Under the pieces are notes generated by a model that searched no databases, was not told the origin of the DNA, and saw nothing but the letters and a program-made list of their open reading frames with translations. Made by a program: the position numbers and the translations under genes. This document shows positions 12,501-24,500 of a stretch of 64,000 nt of DNA, one piece after another. The DNA lies in NCBI GenBank assembly GCA_035578175.1, contig JAQMRL010000022.1, positions 868,001 through 932,000 on the forward strand, given 5' to 3'. The stretch comes from Catonia carolina. Taxonomy: Eukaryota; Arthropoda; Insecta; Hemiptera; Achilidae. Each line of letters opens with the position of its first letter. The stretch's first letter is position 1.

Positions 12501-15500
12501 TTTACATTGGTCCACCTATAACCTGAAAATGAAATTAAGATTAAAAAAAATTTTAAATTTATAACAAAAACACCCCAATAGTGCACGTCACAGCCCCACG
12601 TTGGGCGCCAATTTAATGTAACAGTCAGCCGATGACGGACGACAAAAACAAAAACAATGGAAAGAAATGGACCACAACATAGGACAGAACGAGTCAGCCC
12701 CACGTTGGGCGCCAATTTAATGTAACAGTCGAATGCCGACACACCAGCCGACTGACACATCAAAAACAGGTGTTGGGGTGTCACCTGAAAAAGAAACTTA
12801 AAGTAAACAAAAATTGACCACGGTCAGGATGCCACTATTGACCGAACTTACCTTGGTTATCATCCAAGCAGGGCAACTGGAGACCCATTAAACATCAATC
12901 CAAAATATCCAAGTCGAAATTCCAAAAAAAAAAAAAAATAAAAAAAAATCTTAAACTCGCGATTTTAAAACAAAAACAACATCACAATGAAATAATATAA
13001 ATACGAAATGTGAATAAAATAAAACAAAATATAAATTAAAAAGCAGAAAACTCAAAACAAATTTAAATTTAGAAAAAGGTAAGCTACATAAAACAAACAT
13101 ACAGTAAGGTTACATTAACCTATATCTGCCTAGTCAGCTGATCATGTAAACAAACTGATCTGACAGAAAACAAGCGGTCCATTCAATCAAAATCCAATCT
13201 CCTTTACCCCAATGACAGGAACGCTGAAAATAAGCTTAATCTAAATAAATGTAAGGATTGTGATATATAAAAATCAAATAAATAAAAATAAAAAAATAAA
13301 CTTTCTAGACTCAAGTTCTAGAAACCACAACCATTTTGACAACTCGAAAAACCCTCCGAATACAATTAACTAAATATTATAAAACAAAGTTCATATCACA
13401 ATGCTTACATACAAGGGATATTGGAATTTCATCAATCAATAAATCAAACTACAATTTTAAAAGGTAACAAATTAATCGAAATTTATTAAAAATATTAATA
13501 AAATCATTTATCATAATGAAACAATAAAAGTAAGCCATGATCAACATTACAAGACATAACTTGCCTAAAATCATTCAACCAAAAATAAAACAAATAAATA
13601 AAAAAAAATTCTTTAAAACTGACAGGGATGGGAACTTTGAACTCAGTGAATTAGATCCTAGACAAACAGATCTTTTAAATTATTAACCAATCATGTTAAA
13701 TTTGTTAGTAAATGCTAAATACAAATTAGGCATATAAAATTTCGTTACAAAAATTGCTTAAAATTAGTTACTTATCTTTAATTTGGAAATCCATAAAATT
13801 AACAGGTGGTTATTATACGCAGATTACCCGAACACATTTATAAAAAAAATATTTAGCACAAAACACTATTTGCTCACAAAACATAGAACACCATTGAAAT
13901 ACTTGATGTATTTAATTCCACAATTGACATCACTTCCGTTAATTTGCATTATTAAAATAAATAAATTTTTTATAGTTGACACTACTTTAAATAAAATTTA
14001 ACAATTTATTTCTCTCACATATGGCCTAAACATATCGGCCCTAAATACAGAATACTCGATCCCCTCCATACTACTATATAAAACATTTTACGAGCAATTT
14101 TAAAACACGTCAGTTACGCATCGTGTCTAATAGAGGACTCCCTGAATTTTTGGTTGAAAATTACATCTACAAAAAGTAAGTGCCAACTTGTGCAGATTAA
14201 TAATACATTTTTTCCCAATGAAAATTGCTAATAACAAACAAATTAAGGTGAAACAAAACAATATAAATAAGTGATAACTTAAAATACACAATATGTAAGT
14301 TTTTCTTATTACAATAAAGCTTATAGAACATAACTTAACATCATTTGACATTTATATAATTTTAATACTTTATGTGATTTATTACTGTGCGTGAGGTTGG
14401 CAGTTCAACTATGGGAGAAGTCCATCCCCACTATAACATTATTTACAACAAAATTTTAAATTTACAATAACAGCATTGAGCCCTACATCAAATTCAAGGG
14501 TTTTTTCTGCTGATTACAAAGGTGTTTTTCTTTTTTAAATCGGATCGTTAGTTTTTTAATAATCACATAATTTAATTTTGTCTAAAATTCCATAAAATAA
14601 TTGTTTTATGAAACCGTAAAATATTTCAAATAACTTTTTATTATTAACATTTTAACATTTCTAGGTATACGAATCTTAAAGATATCAACAAAATACATCT
14701 TTTTATCTAATTACATTTTAAAAATACTCATTAATTAAAGAATAATGACACTAATTAACATTGTCTTTATCATACGATAAAAGCTTATTTTTACGGCTTA
14801 ATTACAAAGTTACCATACATATTTTTGTATCTTAAAAAATATCAAACTATTCAGCGGATCTTTATACATTAGCATATCCTTTCATTTTTTTAAAATTATT
14901 AATCAAACTCTTGTAATTAATTAAAATCTGACACACTGTTCTCCTATATTTTTACATGTGTTTTTAATTAAAATATCAAATTTGTCGTTCAAATAAATTC
15001 TCTAAAATTTTTAATTACATTATAATATTCAAAACCACATATTACATCGAAATAAATCGTTCTATGCTTCAAGAATTATTCCTACTTCGTGTAATTAACG
15101 TAATTAGCTTAATAGCTGATATACTCATTTTTATAAGAAATTAACCTAATAATCTTTATACTTTACAGAATTTTATCAAATTTGGATTCAAATTGCTTAG
15201 AATTTCATCCAGAGTTCAAATCTTCCATTCAAATTAACATAAAATTAACATAACAAAATTTTTAACTTACTTATAAGGAATAAAATTTAGGCTCAAAAGG
15301 GTCTTTCATTGTTCGATTGGTCATCTAATATTACCGGCAAAAGTTACTTTGACATGAAATATTCTGATCTATTGTACAAATTTTTCACAAAAGCTATGAG
15401 TAACATGAGGTATAATTCTTGATTACCTCCTAATATTAAATATTACTCTGAGATAGACCTTAAATAATTTCAAATTAATTAAATTTAAATTTTTTCCAAA

Positions 15501-18500
15501 TTGCATCTTAATTCAAATTTTATATGTTTGTACTAAATAAGTCAATTTCATAACATTTTGAATTTTGCTTCTAGCCAAATTTTTACCTGTCTTAATAAAA
15601 TAACAAAATTATACATTTACAATTTATTTCAAATACCGGGCGGAATATGAACATCACAATATGTATATTTAAAAGCGTAGGTAACAATACGTTCTTTTTT
15701 TGATATTCAGATTTAAAACAATTTTATCTGTTCAATCTTTCTCCATGTCAATTATAATCACATTGTCTTATAAATTTTAAATAACCTCTTATCAAATGAG
15801 TAGGAAACCTGCTTTTCTCTAAAACTTTTCAGTGGATGTGTGCGATTAAAAGCTTTGTTAAAAATGCTTGACGAGTCTTCAGGTTTTTTTAACCTGAATA
15901 GTAATTCATTATTTGAATTATAATTCATAATTATGAATAGAACTGTCAGATCTGAAGTGTATTAATAACAAACAAAACCATGTAAAACATGAATTGCTAA
16001 ATAAATTGGAAATATAGTTCACATTTACGGAATACGTTGATCAGCATTACCCGAAATTTATTTTTTACTGTAGTGCCGTGCCAGCATAGCAATGCTATCA
16101 TATTTCTTGCCTTCATGCTCAATTTGTTATACTTATTAAGAACTTTTACTTTGTCAATAAACACTACCAGCCAGTGAATGGCTCGGTAGTAGTGGTATTG
16201 TTAATAAAAATATAATTTAGATGATACAGTAAAATCCGGTTGTAACGAACTTCAAGGGACCGGCGTTATTTGTTCATTATAACTGAATGGGTCTATGTGC
16301 TGCAATATCTATGCAGTATCTTATGTGCCCAGCCAATTGCCGGAATAACAAATATTAGTCTAAATACCTAAGTAAAAATCTTTCACACCACTTCCGCAGC
16401 TGAGCAGTTAGTGATGTTTAATCATCAGTTGTTATAGGCATAAAAAAGGTAGCGGGTTTGATTCCCAGCTGAGGCAATCAAGATAATACTGTAATTTACT
16501 GATAACTCCCCTACGTATCAATTAAAATGTTTTCTGAAAGATCTGCAGCGGTAGTCTAGAACAGACCGCCTTGCATTCTTTATGCATCGACCATTGTACG
16601 ATGCATCGTTAGTACCTATTAAGTACATTATAAAGAACAGCCACATATGTGATTCCCCAGAATCAAAATAGCGAGCAATGTATGGGACTGACAACATTTA
16701 AGTAACTTGTTATGTAGCTTTAAATGTCATTGTCTTCAATTGGCCCACATCCTATATAACGTATTAGCCCTTTTTACTGCAGAAGTACCTGAACAGTAAT
16801 ATTTTTCACAGTATTGATATACGTATCGCAAAACTGTTCGTTCTCATTTCACAGAGAATATATTTGTCTATTATTGCTATTTGAAGGAAAATTATTTTGT
16901 TTGTTACTACTGGATATTTGTTATATACTATTTGTTAGTACTGGATGTTTGTTATATCAGACTTTAAAATGTGTTATTAACACGGGGGTCGTTTGAAAAG
17001 TTCGTACAAAGTCAGATATATGGCACTACTGGCCACATATCGAGTATATGTTTAGTTAGTAGCATCTGTTGGAAAAACACGTGTAGTTTCAGCCAGATCG
17101 GTCTATTTTTTTGTGTTTGACATTCATTTTAATCTAGGAAGTCGAGTGATTTTCAAAAAATGGATGAAAAAGAATTTCGTGTGAAGTGTTGCAAGGACGG
17201 TTTCCAGCTGCTCCAGAAGAATTTACAGGACTTTAAGCGTCGTTTCGTCACTGTGCATGAAACATGGATACATCACTACACTCCTGAGGCCAAAGAAAAA
17301 TCTAAACAATGGGTTATGAAGGGGGAATCTGCGCCAAAAAAGGCGAAGACAGTTCCTTCGGCCAGAAAGATTATGGCGACTGTCTTTTGGAATAATCTTC
17401 ATCGATTTTCTGGAAAAGGGTAAAACTATTACAGGTGCTATTATTCATCGTTATTGGACCGTTTGAAAACCGAGCTACAAAAAAAAAACGCCCATGATTG
17501 CCCCACAAAAAAGTCCTTTTCCATCACGACAATGCACCAGCTCATGCCTCAGCAGTTGTGGTCGCAAAATTAATGGAAATAGGGTTCCAAATTGTTTCAC
17601 ATCCCACCTATTCTCCAGACTTGGCTCCCTCAGACTACTATTTGTTTCCCAATTTGAAGAAATGGCTAGCGGGAAAAAGATTTAATTCAAACGAGGAAGT
17701 GATTGCAGGAACGAATGGCTATTTTTCAGACTTGGACAAATCCTATTATTCGGAAGGGATCAACAAACTAGAGCAGCGTTGGACGAAGTGTATAAGCCTA
17801 AAACAAGACTATGTTGAAAAATAAAAAAGGTTTACCCCAAACAATTAAGTAGTTTTTATTTTTGCACGGACTTTTCAAACGACCCTCATATATAAAACCA
17901 ACCAAATTTTCATTTTCACACGTTATTACCAGATTTTTGTTACAACTGACCTCGTTATAACCAAATTTTACTGTATTTTAAAATATGCTGTGGTTTTATA
18001 TGTGAAGCAATTTTATGTATTTTTTTATTACAGTTATAAACCAAAGTGGAGATTGTTTACAAAACAAGAAGAAGTTGAAGAAATATTAGTTGTTTTAAAT
18101 AATACTTTGATGCCAATGGATTATTCATCTGTTCCGTTTGGTCATGAACATAATATTGATTGGTCAGATTTACCAAATGGTGTTCAACCAGATGTTCCTA
18201 ACTCCAGGCTGAATAGAAAAATACAACAATTAGAAAATCTTGCCAAGGCTGTTCTTAAGGTATTTTTTTGTTTTTTTTAATTGGTTCCAAAATTAAAAAT
18301 TAATTACACCATCTTTGTCTCTGTTGTGGCTATGCGACTTGTTACAGTATGTTATTTCTGATTACGATGCTGACAAAATTATAAAATTTTAAGCCGTTTA
18401 AAATAATTTACATTGTTCTGGGTCATGAAGCCTGTGTAAGTCGAGGTCTTACTGTAGTCCAAATTATTCTGAATAAAATGGTATAATAACTATTTTAAGT

Positions 18501-21500
18501 AATACTTAAATTTTTTTAAGTTTCAATCTGTTCAATTTAAGTACAATAAACAACCCCTTGACCCAATGAGCTGAGGATGAGATGTAGCAGGCTGACCATT
18601 CGTGAGAAAGTATGGCGTTAATTGAACCTAGGAACCTTTATCTCTACATGAGATGTCAAACAACTGACTTGTGGCAACAACTTTACCACTAGACCAACAC
18701 GGTTTGGTAAAAAAAAAATTAAACATGGTTATATTTTATAAGAATCATAAGATGTGAGTGAAGCTTTTTTCAAAATATATTACAAAGCAAATACTGTTTA
18801 GTTTTCTAAGGAAAATTTGTGGTTACACTTGTGTGCACATGTATATTCAGGTTTTTAAATTATCATATCAAAAATCATTTCGTCATCATCACACACAGTT
18901 ACACCCCAACGTCGTCGCTAATGACCTTGTAGTTGATGCAACGTTAAATGAGGTGAATTACTAGTTGAATTTACATCAGGATGCAGTTAAAAATGTGCAT
19001 AATTTGTTTCAGATTGCCAAACCTGGAGACATAATTGTTGATTTTTGTAGTGGTAGCGGACATCTGGGGATATTGGTTGCATATTCTTTACCTCAATGTC
19101 ATATTATTTTGCTTGATAACAAAGAAGAATCTTTGTTAAGAGCTTACCAAAGAGTTAAAGATCTACAGCTGAATAACATAAGCATTATTCAATGCAACCT
19201 GGATTACTTTACTGGTGATTTCCAGGTTGGTACATTATTTTGTTTTCTAAGTGTAAGTTATTAAAATTTTGTAATCTTAGTTAATTAAAGTATAATTAAA
19301 TACCAGGTCAGTTAATTTATATAAATTATTTATGTTTGTCAGGTTAATGTAAAGGTATACAAACACTTGACTGTTGAAGTGTGAAACTACTCTTTGAGAT
19401 GGTTATGTATGATAACGTATTATCAGGCAGCAATCGTTGACTTCTGTAGTGGAAGATGTTGTCAAAAAAGCAGCTTATTTATTCTTATAGAATATAAATC
19501 TATAGGATCAAACACAGCTGCATTTACAACATGGCAGTGGGTTGTCCATTTTAAACAATGGATTTTCTAAATCAAAGAGAACTCTTTGAATCTGCGAGTT
19601 TATAGATGTTTCGTTATTACGAATTTTCTTGTAATAGCACAACCTGAAGATTTTGTTATACCAGTTATATATTTTTTACAGATTGGTATGTCTTTACATG
19701 CCTGTGGAGTGGCATCAGATTTAGTAATTCAAACTTGTCTTCAGAAAAATGCAGCCTTCGTTGTTTGCCCTTGTTGCTATGGATCTTTGCAGGTATATCA
19801 TAGCATGATATTCATTAACTGTACTATATTTATTTGATATTATTAGTTTGATTATATTATTAATTTTTACTTTCTCTTGCCTATATGAATATATAGGTAG
19901 GAAAGTATTGTTTTCATGTCGATTTTTCGAAATCGAGTTTTCACTGGATCTACACGTTTTCAAACCCCCTGAACCCAAAAAACATGTTTTTAGCGATTGT
20001 TCTGTGTGTGTGTATACAAAATATCTCAAGAACGGAACATCGTACGAACTTGAAACTTAAGTTACATACCACAACCGGACCCAACACGAACATTTTCATC
20101 AAAATCAGTCAACCGGAAGTAGTAGTTTATTCGTATAATTATTCACTTTTTTTGCGATTTTCTCAAAAACTCTGGTCCTACGATTTTTTTAATAATCGCC
20201 TGGTTTACTCAATTTTTTATTCTCTACAAGATAGGTAGGCGCCATGTTTGCTGAAATTCTTGGTGAGGCTGTTTTTACGTAAAAAAAGTGTTTTTTATGA
20301 TTACGGCTTTAATATCTATTATAGCGCAAAAATTTATATAATAAAAAATGTAGAGAATTTAAAATTCTACAACTTTTATTTCAAACATTTTTTTGTATAA
20401 CGCTTAGTTTAGCGGTAATTAGCGATTTTCTTTTTTTTCTCATGAAAACGTGTGAAAAATCGATTTTTTTTAAAATTTCGGCCGTAGTATGCATTTTATG
20501 ACAAAAGTGTATATAATCAAATTTATAGAAAATTAAAAGATCTAGAACTTTTATTTAGAGCATTTTTCTCTACAGAGAGTAGTTTAGTGTGAAAGAGTGA
20601 TTTTTCCGTATTTTTAAGCCAAACTGAGGTCGATTTTCATTTTGCATCTTTCACTCATGATTAAAATTAGGTTATGTTATTAAAATTAGTTTTTTGTTTA
20701 TTTCTAATGTTTTATTAATAATGTTAGTTTTATTGTTAATTATTTGCATTGGCAAGAGAAAGTTGTGTGAGTGTTTCACACCAGATATTTTCCAGTCTGT
20801 AGAGCTAGACTCTGTAAGGGTATGTGCACAGTGTGGCATCTAGCATAGCATACTCACATAGTGAAAGCACATCCAAGATTGCATACTGGATTACTGGTAT
20901 GGAGGACACTTCGGTGTACATACATCATGGATGTTTACATCATTCACCCTGGAGTTCCTCTCAATTACCATCATTATGTGTTGTTAATAAATTATTAAAC
21001 ATATTTTCAGTACGTAACTACAAACCTTTATTTCTAAATTTTCAAGTATGTTACTGAATATTACTAGACATATTAGTTTATTATAATTATGTGGTTTGTG
21101 CGAAATGTCTTTTTGGGAGAAATAATTTCTATGGATAAATTTAATTAAAATAGTTTTTCTCCAATTTTATAGTTATTTTTCCATTTTTTTTTTGTAAGTA
21201 AAATTTTCTAGATTTTTTCCCATCTACATTTTTGATTCATAACAATAAATAATACTGTATCAAACTTTATTTACGTGTACAACCAAGCTCTGTTGCAAGC
21301 ATTTTCCACTTTTTACTTAATGTCATTTCAAATACACTGTCTAGAGTCAAGACGGAAAACCAAACGCAACACAGTAGACCCCTTACCCCAATGCAAGTAA
21401 ACTTAAAATGTTTGTGTTGTCGACTTTAGCAAGCTGAAGAAAAGGGGAATAACACCCTTGATCTAGCTAATCAGCACATCGCACATCTCCAGTATGCGAG

Positions 21501-24500
21501 GTGAAATGCGAAACAAGTTTTGTTTTGCTGGATGATAAGCGAGTATGCTATGTAAAGTATGGTATGTGCGATCTGCTTCTCTTTGCACACTCCAACGTGT
21601 AACAATTTTTTGTTTTTACATAGCATACACGCTATGTGAGCATGCTATGCCAGTATGCCACGTATCCTAACAACCCTACCATGGGGGGGGGGGAGAAATT
21701 GCTATTGGTTTTCATTGAGCAAAGCAGAGCAACTGTGGACACAATGTCTGCCAGCTCAAACCTCACAGTCCTGATCGACATCAGCCAATTTTAGAGAAGG
21801 TATTATTTTCTTCCAAACAGGAGATTACTGTCGATTTTTTTTATTATATATACTCAAGTTTGGTTGGAGCCTTGTTTCTTCAAACCGCGTGTATGCATTT
21901 AGGGGCTTATAACTTTAACACCGCTTGACAGATTTATTTGAGATTTCGCTAGAATATAAAATTATTTGTTGTTATTGTATTTACAAAATTTCAGGCTTGT
22001 AGCGTATTCAAATTTTGAGTTATTAGTAAAATTCTGAACCCCTGTTAACTCCATACCAGCTAATAACAAAACAATTTTATTTGGTATAAAAAAATTAATA
22101 CAAATTTTTTAATATTATTGAATAGCAATTGACCAGTTATTAGACAAAAAATTTTAAATATTTAAATAATAAACAGGTAGATGATGCGGGGGCTGAAAGA
22201 AGCTTAACCATGTTGCGCCACGTCTTTTCATTGGTTCCGTTGTTCCCTCTAGCTGCTTAAGTCACCATCCAACGTACAACATTCAACTGCAAAAGGTCTA
22301 AAAGGTCTTCTTGTTAATTATCAATAAGTAGTTGAATGTTATGTTGAATGGTGGTGACTTTAGCAGCTAATAGAGGGAAAAACAGAACCGATGAAAAGAT
22401 TTGGCAACATAGTTAAGATTCGGCAACATAGTTAAGATTCTTCCAGTTACCATATCATCTACCTATTATTTAAATATTTAAAAAGTTCTGCCGAATTTTT
22501 GGTCAATAGCTGTTCATAATATTACTGAACTTATATTAATTTTTTTATACTGAATACAATGGTTTTTTGAAATTGCCAAATTAATAAGCGGTTACGGAGT
22601 CATCAGGGGTTCAGAATTGTACTAATATTTCAAAATTTTAATATGATGCTACCTACAGTCTGAAATTTTGTATATACAATAACAACATACAAGTTTATAT
22701 TTCAGTGAAATCTCAAATAAATCGGTCAAGTGGTGTTCGAGTTATATATAAGCCTCTGCATCCAATCTGCTGTAGTGACAAAGAAAACCGACTTTTTTTC
22801 TTCTCATCCTATTATCGCAATATTAAAAAAATGCTAAAAATATGAAACTGACATGTAACAACATAGAAATTTATATTTCAGTGCAATCTCAAATAAATCA
22901 GTCGAGTGGTGTTCGAGTTTTATATAAGCCTCTGCATCCGATCTGCTGCAGCGACAAAAAAACTGATTTTTTTCCTTCTCATCCTAATATCGTAATATTA
23001 AAAAAATGCTAAAAATATGAAACGGACATGTAACAATGCAGATTAAAAAGTCAGCTAAATTTTGGTGTATAGTATGTTAAAATTGAACAAACGGTTTTGA
23101 AGAAACAAGGCTCTAGAACTCAAGTATACATGGTTACGGAGTTAAGAGGGGTTCAGAATTTTACTAACAACTCGAAATTTGAATATTCTACAGGTCTGAA
23201 ATTTGTGCATACAATAACGATTTTCAGAAAATGTTTCTTCTGTTAATAAGTTATTATATTCCAGCATCTCCAAAACAATGAGTCGGATTTCAACATACTT
23301 TACATCAAAATTTAGCTCAGTTTACTCTGTGTTGACCTATAATAGTCCTATATTATTAATGTTGTGTGGAAATTGCCACATTGAGACCTCAATGTGGCAA
23401 TTTCCACATGTCTTCCAACCTGTTGGAAGACATAAAGACCTGGTTTTTTTTGCTACTGTAAAAAGAGGCATATAACTCAAGAATTATTTGACCACCTAGT
23501 TTAGCGAATTATATTCACACTACATAGCGAATATTTTCACAGGGTGTAGGAAATTTTTATTTTGTATGTTACTTAAATTTTGATTTATTAACAATATTTG
23601 AACCCTTGTTATCTCGGTAACTGCTCAATCGTTCTGCACGAGCAAACTATCATTTTATTCACCGTAAAAAATTACTTCAAATACATTAACATGAAATATT
23701 GATTGGCCAATATTCTGGTAAAATTTTTTTAAATTTTGAAAACTGAGCCATGCGAGGAGTGGGTGCTACTATCAGGTAGACTGTCCGACAGGATGTCATG
23801 TACACAACATGGATAGTAGCGCCCACCCCGTCATGTCTATTTTTCGAAATTTAAAAATTCTACCACAACATTTGTCAATCAATATTTCATATTATCAATA
23901 CATTATTTTGTACTAATTTGTATATACCGAATAAAACGATAGTTTGCTTGTGCCTAAGGATTGAGCGGTTACAGATAAAGGAAATGATTCAGAATGTTGG
24001 TAATAAATCCTTATTACCAACAAAATAAATATACATATAAATATGTTTATAAATATACATTATTTTGTACTAATTTGTATATACCGAATAAAACGATAGT
24101 TTGCTTGTGCCTAAGGATTGAGCGGTTACAGAGACAGGAAATGATTCAGAATGTTTGTAATAAATCCAAATTTAAGTTACATATGAATTAAACATTTTGT
24201 ACACACTATAAGAATCACTATGTTGTGTTAGAATTTTTAACCGAGTTATATATACGCCTCTAAACCCATGAAATTCTTTGCAGTAACAAAAAAACCAGTT
24301 ATTTTGTCTTCTAACCTCAATATGGCAATTTTCAAACAACATTAAAAATGTTGTAATGTAATATTAAAAATATAGGACTATTATTGGTGAATGCAGAATA
24401 AAATTAGCTAAATTTTGGTGTAAATTATGTTGAAATCCATCTCATCGTTGTGGAGATGTTTAGGGTTCAAACTTGGGTGTATATAATTATGAAACCGATA

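Larger units (their letters stand above)
1126..15658 (-). mobile_element. Full-length Ty3/gypsy-type LTR retrotransposon with 3-kb LTRs
   Basis: Direct repeats 1126-4168 and 12617-15658 flank an 8.4-kb interior read on the - strand. The order is 5' LTR (right), tRNA-Lys primer site, leader, gag, protease, RT, RNase H, integrase, polypurine tract, 3' LTR (left). Integrase after RNase H defines the Ty3/gypsy (Metaviridae) order. LTRs begin TG and end CA in element orientation. The 4-bp sequence ATAT flanks both sides (1122-1125 and 15659-15662). By eye the LTRs differ only in two A-rich tracts, so insertion is very recent. No env-like reading frame lies between pol (ends 4485) and the 3' LTR. 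Coding is broken by a gag frameshift near 11080, a TGA between gag and pol and a 272-bp duplication in pol. It sits antisense in the GSTCD intron. Confidence 0.95.
16227..17973. mobile_element. pogo/Tigger-like TIR element carrying a nested mariner
   Basis: The left end reads CAGTAAAATCCGGTTGTAAC and the right end, reverse-complemented, CAGTAAAATTTGGTTATAAC. TA flanks both sides (16225-16226 and 17974-17975). No transposase of its own is visible, so it is non-autonomous. The mariner at 16983-17888 lies inside it and is therefore younger. Assignment to pogo/Tigger rests only on the terminal sequence style and the TA target. Confidence 0.65.

Noticed and set aside
18758..18964. Extra GSTCD exon between 18259 and 19013
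   Set aside because: The flanking exons already join in phase; splice sites and family similarity are lacking.
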